From an uncultured Parabacteroides sp. (GTDB lineage: Bacteria; Bacteroidota; Bacteroidia; Bacteroidales; Tannerellaceae), in the NCBI RefSeq assembly GCF_947855115.1, contig NZ_CANTZW010000023.1:1-64000 (forward strand): 64,000 nucleotides of DNA, read 5' to 3'. The notes beneath the pieces are model-generated. The model made no database searches. It was not told the DNA's origin and saw only the letters and a list, made by a program, of their open reading frames with translations. The translations under genes and the position numbers were made by a program. Shown piece after piece: positions 26,427 through 34,258 of the stretch; the first letter of the stretch is position 1, and the number at the start of each line of letters is the position of its first letter.

Positions 26427-27521
26427 TTAGTTCTCATCAGACTGGATTATCTCAACCTCATCAATCCAAAGCGTGCTACCTTCCGCTCCTTCGAAGACAT
26501 CGCCTTTCAAGCTTGAAGAGAAGACTATGGATAACTGATAACCACCTTTCGCCAGCTTATCCTTATCAATCACCTTACCGGGCTTAGCCACGAACGGGAT
26601 ATAAAAACGCGTCCACTCATCCGTCTCTTTCTGATCGCTGATCCGGGCAACGGATATCAGGTTCGGGCTTGTCAATCCGTTGACACCGTCCAAGTATTTC
26701 ACGTCCTCATCCGTCTCATAGAAGATGGCGTAGATATCGCATTGGTCTTTCTTGCCTTTTACCTCCTCGCCATCTACCTTATACGACTCTCCCGCTTTAT
26801 ATTTATAATAACCGCTCAGATAAGTCGGTACACGATCGAAAGGACGGCCTAACCGAGTACCTTTCCTCCCGTCCGGAATGGCGTTCAGCAAATCAAACGT
26901 ACCGATAAAAAGGTTTCCCGCGGCGATAGGCATACCGAATCCGCTACCGAAACTCCCCGTGTTGCGGGTCACCAGCTTAGCGCATTTACCTATATATCCG
27001 TTATCGTCTTGCATGGTAGGATAATCCAGCGGGGTCTTGGGCACACCCGTCAAGCCAAAACCGGCGTTACCGCTCGCCCACGTCACGGAATCCCCATTCG
27101 ACGTGAAATCATAGAATATCTGGTAACGTGCATTCTTCGGCTCCATCGTTATGTGCTCGAAATGATATTCCGTGCTTATGCCGGAGACGATACAACGTAC
27201 CGTATAAGTCTTTGTCCAGTGGCCATCCTCGGAAGTAACCGTATAGGTTCTCGGTGTCGTAAAATCAAAAGCGGAACCACTAGCCGGCTCGATAGTAGCG
27301 CCGGGAGTCAAGGTAAATACCGGGGCTAGGTTTGTAATATCAGCGTCACTTTTCACGGTCAGTGTCACGGACTCATTGTCGATCTCCGGCTCGGTTTTTA
27401 ATATATCGCCATCTACCGTACATGACAAGATATCCGCTTCCGCATTAGGCGCCTCCTCCCGGATACAAGCGACGGAGAGTAGCGTCAATAAAAAGCATAA
27501 AACAAAACTTTGTACCTTCAT
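26427..27521 (-). CDS. Lipoprotein with PCMD (putative carbohydrate metabolism) domain
   Basis: 364 residues. Lipobox LSVAC gives a lipidated Cys19. Residues about 25-110 are a small all-beta domain (ILSCTVDGDILKTEPEIDNES onward) with the pattern of the immunoglobulin-like modules often found in Bacteroidales lipoproteins; residues about 120-360 resemble the PCMD domain (PF13201 as I recall), with jelly-roll ending GDVFEGAEGSTLWIDEVEIIQSDE. Such proteins are thought to bind glycans on the cell surface. A -7 box TATCTTTG on the minus strand at 27610-27617 lies about 90 bp upstream. Confidence 0.8.
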   Translation of the reverse strand: MKVQSFVLCFLLTLLSVACIREEAPNAEADILSCTVDGDILKTEPEIDNESVTLTVKSDADITNLAPVFTLTPGATIEPASGSAFDFTTPRTYTVTSEDGHWTKTYTVRCIVSGISTEYHFEHITMEPKNARYQIFYDFTSNGDSVTWASGNAGFGLTGVPKTPLDYPTMQDDNGYIGKCAKLVTRNTGSFGSGFGMPIAAGNLFIGTFDLLNAIPDGRKGTRLGRPFDRVPTYLSGYYKYKAGESYKVDGEEVKGKKDQCDIYAIFYETDEDVKYLDGVNGLTSPNLISVARISDQKETDEWTRFYIPFVAKPGKVIDKDKLAKGGYQLSIVFSSSLKGDVFEGAEGSTLWIDEVEIIQSDEN

Positions 27522-27784
27522 ACTTCAAAATCTTTATAATTCATACTGAAAAAGGATCACACCTTCCTGTTATTCATATAGGTCTCTCTCAAATATCTAT
27601 AACGGAGGACAAAGATAATCTATTATGCGATACGTAGTATTCCAATATATTTTAATAACTTTTTCACAAAGCCCTTTCCTCAGACCAACCGGAATGATGG
27701 GATTCTAAGAAAATGAGGTTTGCATTTTTGCATTTGTAATAAAAATCCATTAATATCGCGTATACTTAAATCTGTATAGACCAT

Positions 27785-29098
27785 ATGACAACACGAAGAG
27801 ATTTCCTCCGGCAGACCGCTTTGCTCGGTGCCGGACTTTCCATCAGTCCTTTTTTCATTAAAGCCGGGAGTGCCGGTGTGGGCGCAAACGATAAGATAGG
27901 TATCGGACTTATCGGATGCAATGGCATGGGATTTGAAGACCTAAAGGCTTTCCTCCGCAATCCGGAGGTAGAATGTATCGCCTTGTCGGATATCGATGAG
28001 AGCGTATTGAATAACCGGGCGGCAGAGACCGAGAAGATCACCGGGAAAAAAGTCAAGCATTTATATAAAGACTGGCGTAAATTGATAGACAATAAGGATA
28101 TTGATCTCGTAATCGTAGGTACTCCCGATCATTGGCACTGCCTGCAAATGGTATCCGCTTGCCAAGCCGGGAAGGATGTGTATTGCGAGAAACCGCTGGG
28201 AAATAGTATCGAGGAATGTAACATCATGGTACGGGCAGCCAAAAAATACAATCGGGTCGTGCAAGTAGGCCAATGGCAACGTAGCGATCCGCACTGGCAG
28301 GATGCCATGCAATTCGTACATAGCGGACAACTGGGCAAGATCCGAACCGTACGAGTATTCTCTTATCAAGGTTGGTGCCCCTCTATTCCCGTCAAGCCGG
28401 ACGAAGCGGTTCCCGCCGGAGTGGATTATGATATGTGGCTGGGGCCGGCGCCGAAACGTCCGTTCAACCGGAACCGTTTCCATTTCACGTTCCGTTGGTT
28501 CTGGGATTACGCGGGAGGTTTAATGACGGACTGGGGCGTGCATTTACTGGATTACGCATTGTATGGCATGAACGTCACCGCTCCGGAGTCTATCATGGCT
28601 TCCGGGGGAAAATTCGGCTATCCGGATGATGCTTGCGAGACTCCGGATTTATTGCAAACCATTTATACTTTCAAAGATTTCACCGTTATGTGGGATCACG
28701 CGATCGGTATCGACGATGGGGCTTACGGACGGAACCACGGCCTGGGATTTGTCGGAGAGAACGGAACTTTAGTGATCGATCGAGGCGGTTGGGAAGTTAT
28801 CCCGGAAAAAGTAAACGGGCAGGCCCGCATGGAGGCGGTTCCCTTAAAGAAAGCATATGGAGAGGGTGGCTTGAATTTGCATGCGAAGAATCATCTGGAA
28901 TGTATCAAGAGCCGGAACCGGAATTGTAACGCCAGCGTAGAAATCGGGGCGCATATCGCCAAGTTCTCGCAGCTAGGGAATATCGCTTATCGGACCGGGA
29001 AGAAATTATCGTGGGATGGAAAGAGTTTCCACGACGCAGAGGCAGATAAGTATCTCTGCAAAGAGTATCGGGCTCCGTGGGAATTGCCTAAAATATAG
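27785..29098 (+). CDS. Gfo/Idh/MocA oxidoreductase with Tat-like signal (second copy)
   Basis: 437 residues. TTRRDFLRQTALLGAGLSIS is a Tat-like export signal. The Rossmann part has GIGLIGCNGMG and then ALSDIDESV; the catalytic-lysine motif CEKPLGNSIEE is canonical, followed by GQWQRSDPHW and TDWGVHLLDYAL. It differs from the other oxidoreductase in this window by keeping Glu in EKP. Probably acts on a sugar or sugar derivative in the periplasm. No partner gene is adjacent; a palindromic repeat pair follows. Confidence 0.88.
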   Translation: MTTRRDFLRQTALLGAGLSISPFFIKAGSAGVGANDKIGIGLIGCNGMGFEDLKAFLRNPEVECIALSDIDESVLNNRAAETEKITGKKVKHLYKDWRKLIDNKDIDLVIVGTPDHWHCLQMVSACQAGKDVYCEKPLGNSIEECNIMVRAAKKYNRVVQVGQWQRSDPHWQDAMQFVHSGQLGKIRTVRVFSYQGWCPSIPVKPDEAVPAGVDYDMWLGPAPKRPFNRNRFHFTFRWFWDYAGGLMTDWGVHLLDYALYGMNVTAPESIMASGGKFGYPDDACETPDLLQTIYTFKDFTVMWDHAIGIDDGAYGRNHGLGFVGENGTLVIDRGGWEVIPEKVNGQARMEAVPLKKAYGEGGLNLHAKNHLECIKSRNRNCNASVEIGAHIAKFSQLGNIAYRTGKKLSWDGKSFHDAEADKYLCKEYRAPWELPKI

Positions 29099-29101
29099 TA
29101 G

Positions 29102-29217
29102 TTGTAGAGACGGGGCGTGCCCCGTCTCATCACAAACCGGTAGTATTCCAACTATACAAATAAGATTCCCGTTAAACATTTCGAGGGGATGAGACGGGGC
29201 ACGCCCCGTCTCTACAA
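29102..29217. repeat. REP-like doublet: 30-bp perfect inverted repeat
   Basis: 29102-29131 and 29188-29217 are exact reverse complements (30 of 30), separated by 56 bases. Each arm is itself a palindrome (GAGACGGGGC, two bases, GCCCCGTCTC). It lies between convergent genes and could terminate both, but T tracts are absent. Structure resembles bacterial REP/BIME units. Confidence 0.9.
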
Positions 29218-29231
29218 AAAACACAGGATAT

Positions 29232-30752
29232 TTATTGGTGTTCGGGGCGTAATAGATCGTTCACCGTCTTCACGGGGTTGAACGTCTCGATAGGAACTTC
29301 TACGAATACCGTATTCCAGTCGCTCATGGCACCGTTCCACAAGCCCGGTAATTCCAGCGCTTTCAACTCACGGCCATCCTTGCTCTTATAAGAGATGAAG
29401 CCTGTGTTCTTATCCACGTAATCCGGCAAGTTGTATTTCTCGCCTTTATAATTCTTGACGGCGCAAACCAAATCCACGGGATTAAAGTGAGTACCCTTCT
29501 CGAACATCGCTTTCTTAGCCGGATCGTTCATATCGATCTGCGAACTTTCAAGCACCTGCAAGGAAACCGTACCATCCGGATTCATCGCCAAGAACGGGCC
29601 ACCACCCGGCTCACCCACATTCTTCACCATACCGCATACACGCAACGGGCGAAGCAATTTATTCTTGATATATAGGATCAACTCGGCATCTTCCAATAAT
29701 TTCGTATCCGGATTCTTGATGCATAGGTCGTCTTGCAAGAAATGGATCATCTCCTCTACCTCGGCATGGGTGTATTTTCCGGTCTCGATCTGTTCCAAGT
29801 ATTTGAAAGCTTTCTCCTGCAACGTTACCAAGACACCGGCGATCACTTTCTTATAGATAACCGTGGAACATTTGAAACTGTCCGGAACCACGTTATCGAT
29901 ATTCTTGATGAATACCACATCGGCATCCACATCATTCAGGTTTTCGATCAAAGCGCCATGCCCACCCGGACGGAACAATAATTTATCATTCTTGTCGCGG
30001 AACGGCGTGTTATCCATAGCGGCCGCTACCGTATCGGTACTTGGCTTCTGGATACTGAAAGAGACATCGTATTTTACGGAGAACTTCTCTTCATACTCTC
30101 CGGATTTCTCGGCTACCAATTGCTCGAACAAAGCCTGATGCTCCGGGGATACCGTGAAATGGATATTCACTTCTCCGGCATTATTCTTGGCGTACATGGC
30201 ACCCTCGGCCAGATGTTCCTCCATCGCCGTACGGACTGCCTCCGGATAGGTATGGAAAAGTAACAGACCTTTTGGCAATTGCCCGTAATTCAGACCTTTT
30301 GCGTCAAGTAAATTCGAAACCACCTCTTTATACTCTCCAGACGCGATCAACGCTGGGATATCCTTTGCCGTATTCTCCACGCATTTAGCGTTCAAGGCTT
30401 GATAGAAAGCGAATTTCTCGATCTCACCAAAGAACTTCTTCTCAAAAGCGTTGGTCGGTTCTTTATAATCCGCGGAAAGGAACTCATAGAGATTCTTAAA
30501 CATACGGCTCGCCGCACCGGAAGCCGGGACAAATTTTACAATTTTCTTATTTTTAGCCAGATAAGCATCCCAAGCATCCATGTAAGAAGCTTGTTCCTCC
30601 TTCGATATTACCATAATACCTTTCTCTACCGAGGCGGAAGCCGCAATTTCTAGATATGGGAAACCTTTCACGAAGCAAGCGAGTTGCTCTTCAATCTGTT
30701 TTTCGCTGATTCCTTTGGCCTTCAGCTGTTCTAAATCGTTTGCGTTTAACAT
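29232..30752 (-). CDS. DUF4301 family protein
   Basis: 506 residues from the ATG at 30752 (MLNANDLEQLKAKG); the longer open frame to 30905 adds 51 residues of poor quality and runs through the promoter (TACATTTG, minus strand, 30821-30828), so it is rejected. The family is common in Bacteroidales and uncharacterised. Visible: a PASGAASRMFKNLYEFL stretch near residue 75, which looks like a glycine-rich phosphate or nucleotide loop, then RPGGHGALIENLNDVDADVVFIKNIDN near residue 260. The GG/AL and DNV pattern recalls nucleotidyltransferases or sugar-phosphate enzymes, but no function is assigned. No signal peptide. Confidence 0.82.
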   Translation of the reverse strand: MLNANDLEQLKAKGISEKQIEEQLACFVKGFPYLEIAASASVEKGIMVISKEEQASYMDAWDAYLAKNKKIVKFVPASGAASRMFKNLYEFLSADYKEPTNAFEKKFFGEIEKFAFYQALNAKCVENTAKDIPALIASGEYKEVVSNLLDAKGLNYGQLPKGLLLFHTYPEAVRTAMEEHLAEGAMYAKNNAGEVNIHFTVSPEHQALFEQLVAEKSGEYEEKFSVKYDVSFSIQKPSTDTVAAAMDNTPFRDKNDKLLFRPGGHGALIENLNDVDADVVFIKNIDNVVPDSFKCSTVIYKKVIAGVLVTLQEKAFKYLEQIETGKYTHAEVEEMIHFLQDDLCIKNPDTKLLEDAELILYIKNKLLRPLRVCGMVKNVGEPGGGPFLAMNPDGTVSLQVLESSQIDMNDPAKKAMFEKGTHFNPVDLVCAVKNYKGEKYNLPDYVDKNTGFISYKSKDGRELKALELPGLWNGAMSDWNTVFVEVPIETFNPVKTVNDLLRPEHQ

Positions 30753-30929
30753 AGTATTGTTTTTTATGTGAATAATCTTATCCGTAACCACACGGGCATT
30801 TAAAAACGCTATGTGTATCGCAAATGTATAAAATAACCTTAAGATACGTATTGAAATTCCATATAAAAAAGTATTTTTACAGCATGTTTTACGGCCTGTC
30901 CTCAACTGGGCAGTAAAAATGACAGAACA

Positions 30930-33143
30930 ATGGATACAATTGAATTCTTTACGCCGGAAGAAAAAAAGACTTTTTTCTCCAAATACAGACTCCTGTTACG
31001 AAGCCTTTACTCCTTCCTTGAAAAGGAAGATATCCGAAAGATGAAAGAGTTGATGAAACGGGTCGTCGCCCTCGATTGCTACGGCAGGGATAAAAATGGT
31101 ATCAACGGTTTATTGCGAAATATCGACACGGCTTTGATCGCTACCCAAGAGATAGGCTTGAAACGTACCTCGGCCATCGCTTTATTATTATACCGCCCGG
31201 TACTGAAGAAAGCGATTACGATAGAGGAAGTGGAACAGAAATTCGGGGCAGACGTGACCTTAATCGTCCAACGCCTCTTGAAGACCTCCGACTTATACGC
31301 CCGTAACACCGCCGTCAACTCGGAGAATTTTCATCATTTGCTTTTCTCGTTTGCCGAAGACGTTCGTGTGATCCTACTTATGATCGCCGATCGCCTCTGC
31401 CTCATGCGCATGGGAAAACAGATGCAGGAAGATGACCGTATCCGGCTGGCTACCGAGGCCTCTTATTTATACGCTCCTCTGGCCCACCGGCTGGGATTAT
31501 ACTCGATCAAAAGCGAGCTGGAAGACCTATCCTTGAAATATACGGACAGGAAGCAGTATGATTTCATCAAGCGGAAGTTGAACGAGACGAAACGCTCCCG
31601 CGACGCTTATATAGCCGAGTTCATCGCTCCTATCAAGCAGAAACTGACGGAGGCGGGATTCAAGTTCGATATCAAGGGGCGTACCAAGTCTATATATTCC
31701 ATTAACAATAAGCTGAAGAAGCAACAGGTGGAGTTCGAGGGTATCTACGATCTTTTCGCTATCCGGATCGTATTGGATACGCCATTCGAGAAGGAACGCT
31801 CGGAATGCTGGCAAGTATATTCCATCATCACAGATATGTACCAGCCCAACCCGAAGCGTATGAAAGACTGGATATCCATCCCGAAGACTAATGGTTACGA
31901 GAGTTTGCATATCACGGTGATGGGCCCGCAGAACAAATGGGTGGAGGTGCAGATTCGTACGAGGCGAATGGACGAGATCGCCGAGCGAGGCTTAGCGGCG
32001 CATTGGAAATACAAGGGCGTGAAAGCGGAGAGCGGACTAGACGAGTTCTTGAATACCGTACGTGCCGCCCTGGAAGCCAAGGAGAACAACCCGCTCGACT
32101 TGATGCAGGATTTCAAGATGGATTTATACAAGGACGAGATCTATGTATTCACGCCTACCGGAGAGCTTATCAAGCTGGCCAAGGGAGCGACTGTCCTTGA
32201 TTTCGCTTTCGCCATCCACACGATGCTGGGAAGCAAATGCGTATCGGCGAAAGTGAACGGGAAGAACGTACCGATCAAATACACCTTGAACAATGGCGAT
32301 AGCGTATCCGTCATCACGTCGCCTACCCAATGTCCGAAGCGGGATTGGCTGAACTTTGTCGTCACCTCCAAGGCTCGTGTAAAGATCAAGCAGGCCTTGA
32401 AGGAGGAGACCGTGAAGGCCGTGGAATTCGCCAAGGAGATGTTGCAGCGCCGCTTCAAGAACCGGAAGATCGATATGGACGAGCCTACCATGATGCGTTA
32501 TATCAAGAAGAAGGGGTTTAAGACCGTCACGGATTTCTACATCGAGATCGCCGAGGAACGCCTTGACCCCAACCAAGTCATCGACGAATATCTGGAGGCT
32601 TTCCGCAAGGAAACGGAGGCGAGCGAGCGTACCGAGGTGCGGAGCGCGGAGGAATTCGTGACAACGACTCCGGTAGAGGTGATATCGACAAACAAGGATA
32701 TCTTGGTAATCGATAAAAACCTGACGGGTATCGAATACAAACTCGCCAAATGCTGTAACCCGATTTATGGCGACGAGGTTTTCGGTTTTGTCTCCACGCA
32801 AGGTATCAAGATACACCGTATGGATTGCCCGAACGCCCAAGAGATGTTCAGCCGTTTCGGTTACCGGATCATCCGGGCTAAATGGAGTGGCAAGGGAGAC
32901 AATGGCTATACGGTTACGCTACGGGTGATCGGACGAGACGATATAGCGATCGTCACCAACATCACGTCCGTGATCGGCAAAGAATCGAACGTCACGCTTC
33001 GTTCATTGAATATCAGTTCGATAGATGGTTTATTCCAAGGAAACTTCACGGTATCGGTTAGAGACACAACCGCATTGACCATGCTAACGAAAAAGATCAA
33101 GGCGGTGAATGGAGTAAAAGCGGTGGAACGATTGAATTCTTAA
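30930..33143 (+). CDS. relA: RelA-type (p)ppGpp synthetase with degenerate hydrolase domain
   Basis: Long RSH protein (737 residues): N-terminal HD-like domain, synthetase, TGS and ACT domains. The synthetase part is complete (GRTKSIYSINNKL, IYDLFAIRIV, SIPKTNGYESLHITV, EVQIRT), TGS starts near residue 395 (YVFTPTGELIKLAKGATVLDFAFAIHT), and ACT lies at about 660-737. The hydrolase domain lacks the catalytic His-Asp pair: where active enzymes have HD, this reads YRP (residues 88-90), and the T-V-E-D run that follows is absent too. It is therefore expected to make (p)ppGpp and not degrade it, like E. coli RelA. A separate Rel/SpoT hydrolase should exist elsewhere in the genome. Confidence 0.9.
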   Translation: MDTIEFFTPEEKKTFFSKYRLLLRSLYSFLEKEDIRKMKELMKRVVALDCYGRDKNGINGLLRNIDTALIATQEIGLKRTSAIALLLYRPVLKKAITIEEVEQKFGADVTLIVQRLLKTSDLYARNTAVNSENFHHLLFSFAEDVRVILLMIADRLCLMRMGKQMQEDDRIRLATEASYLYAPLAHRLGLYSIKSELEDLSLKYTDRKQYDFIKRKLNETKRSRDAYIAEFIAPIKQKLTEAGFKFDIKGRTKSIYSINNKLKKQQVEFEGIYDLFAIRIVLDTPFEKERSECWQVYSIITDMYQPNPKRMKDWISIPKTNGYESLHITVMGPQNKWVEVQIRTRRMDEIAERGLAAHWKYKGVKAESGLDEFLNTVRAALEAKENNPLDLMQDFKMDLYKDEIYVFTPTGELIKLAKGATVLDFAFAIHTMLGSKCVSAKVNGKNVPIKYTLNNGDSVSVITSPTQCPKRDWLNFVVTSKARVKIKQALKEETVKAVEFAKEMLQRRFKNRKIDMDEPTMMRYIKKKGFKTVTDFYIEIAEERLDPNQVIDEYLEAFRKETEASERTEVRSAEEFVTTTPVEVISTNKDILVIDKNLTGIEYKLAKCCNPIYGDEVFGFVSTQGIKIHRMDCPNAQEMFSRFGYRIIRAKWSGKGDNGYTVTLRVIGRDDIAIVTNITSVIGKESNVTLRSLNISSIDGLFQGNFTVSVRDTTALTMLTKKIKAVNGVKAVERLNS

Positions 33144-33144
33144 T

Positions 33145-33212
33145 TCGAAAACATGTACATGTTTTCGAGAAAATACGTACGTGTTTTTCAAAAAACACGT
33201 ACGTATTTTTTT
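33145..33212 (+). terminator. Double palindrome and terminator after relA
   Basis: 33145-33168 is a perfect 24-bp palindrome (TCGAAAACATGT/ACATGTTTTCGA). It is followed by a 19-bp perfect stem, 33170-33188 with 33191-33209 (ACGTACGTGTTTTT/AAAAACACGTACGT inside), and then TTT. It begins two bases after the relA stop. Confidence 0.85.
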
Positions 33213-33247
33213 GGATAAAACTAAACATCAAATATTGTATTTCATTA

Positions 33248-33279
33248 TTTGTAATATATAACTATTTTTATTAGTTTTG
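33248..33279 (+). promoter_or_regulatory. Consensus promoter of the fimbrial operon
   Basis: TTTG (33248-33251), 20-base spacer, TAGTTTTG (33272-33279): exact match to TTTG-N19/21-TAnnTTTG. Transcription should begin near 33286, before the inverted repeat switch, and read through it toward the DUF3575 gene at 33611. Confidence 0.7.
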
Positions 33280-33327
33280 TAACCCAAATCATAGGGGCAT
33301 TAAAGATAAAAACTAAAAGGTGATTTT

Positions 33328-33365
33328 GACTGGTTTAAACGTTCGTTTAAATTAGTCTTTTTTTT
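33328..33365 (+). terminator. Intrinsic terminator in the fimbrial leader, left switch arm
   Basis: 13-bp stem (33328-33340 with 33345-33357, two G-U pairs) closed by a GTTC tetraloop, then eight T (33358-33365). It lies about 50 bases downstream of the leader promoter. The stem is the left inverted-repeat arm and the T tract belongs to the segment that would flip. Confidence 0.8.
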
Positions 33366-33497
33366 GCCTAGATCCTTTAATTCATAGTCGCTCTACCAAA
33401 CAGTTAAATACCTAACCATTAAAGATTAATACATCAAAAGAGTCATCAGTGGCTCTTGTGTTAAAACGACGGGTCTAAACGAACGTTTAAACCCGTC
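33328..33497. promoter_or_regulatory. Candidate invertible switch, 30-bp inverted repeats
   Basis: Arms 33328-33357 and 33468-33497 are inverted copies matching at 25 of 30 positions, with an unbroken 18-base core GGTTTAAACGTTCGTTTA. The core holds AAACGTTCGT, which fits ARACGTWCGT, the core I recall for Mpi-controlled invertible promoters of Bacteroides fragilis. The 110-bp interior contains on the minus strand TTTG-N20-TAGGTATT (33438-33407), a partial promoter (4 of 6 bases in the -7 box) pointing away from the operon. No other gene lies in 33144-33610. Inversion itself is not shown by this sequence; the recombinase is not in the window. Confidence 0.7.
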
Positions 33498-33610
33498 ATT
33501 TTATCATCTATTAACAAAAGAAAGACAGACTATATCCATTGTTCCAAGCCCACTCACACAAACCTCCTATAAATTATAACACACTGATTATTAACTAACA
33601 GAATAGGATC

Positions 33611-34231
33611 ATGAACATTGTCAAACTATCAATTTCGGGCATTAAGCTAATACTACAGACATTTCTTATTGTATCCATCATGCCCGTTTTTGCCCAAAAC
33701 AAAGCCTTATCCGAATACAAGGGAAGCATGATCGGCTTGAAGACGAATATACCCTACTGGGGTACCGCAAGCTTTAACGCAGGATTGGAGGCTCGGTTGG
33801 CCGCAAAATGGACTTTCGAAGTGGAAGCCGGATTGAATCCTTTCTCCGGGAAGAATGACGATGGCAGTTACGGAAAGTCTATGCGCCACCTGAGAATCCA
33901 CCCGGAAATCCGCTACTGGTTTTGCGAGGCATTCCACCAATCTTTCATCGGGCTTCACGTACCTTATATATTATATAATGTATCCGATATCAAATTATTG
34001 GGAACCGAAGGAGAACGTCATCAAGGCTGGGGAACCGGTATAGGCGTGAGCTATGGCTACCAATGGCTGCTACATAAAAACTGGAACTTGGAGGCGACAT
34101 TGGGCGTGGGTTACCTGTATTTTGGTTATGACCGCTTTCCTTGTACCAATTGTGGCAATAAGCAGACCGACAACCACAAGCATTATTTCGGCCCCACACA
34201 GGCGGCTGTCAGCTTAATCTATATGTTTTAA
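33611..34231 (+). CDS. DUF3575 family protein, first gene of the fimbrial operon
   Basis: 206 residues with signal peptide (about residues 1-28, cleavage after PVFA). The mature part has the pattern of a small outer-membrane barrel: GLKTNIPYWGTASFNAGLE, LRIHPEIRYWF, YNLEATLGVGYLYFGYDRF, and a C-terminal VSLIYMF ending in Phe. The motif CTNCGNKQ is a cysteine pair near the end. DUF3575 genes regularly open Bacteroidales fimbrial operons next to DUF3868; the role is unknown, with an outer-membrane assembly function plausible. The DUF3868 gene follows after 27 bp. Confidence 0.82.
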   Translation: MNIVKLSISGIKLILQTFLIVSIMPVFAQNKALSEYKGSMIGLKTNIPYWGTASFNAGLEARLAAKWTFEVEAGLNPFSGKNDDGSYGKSMRHLRIHPEIRYWFCEAFHQSFIGLHVPYILYNVSDIKLLGTEGERHQGWGTGIGVSYGYQWLLHKNWNLEATLGVGYLYFGYDRFPCTNCGNKQTDNHKHYFGPTQAAVSLIYMF

Positions 34232-34258
34232 CAAATAATCCCTAATACGCAGACATTT

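Noticed and set aside
29232..30905. Long start of the DUF4301 gene at 30905
   Set aside because: The extra 51 residues cross a clear -7 box (30821-30828) and lack family character; start moved to 30752.
33328..33497. CRISPR-like or att-site reading of the paired repeats
   Set aside because: Only two arms in inverted, not direct, orientation with one unique interior; no cas genes or integrase nearby.
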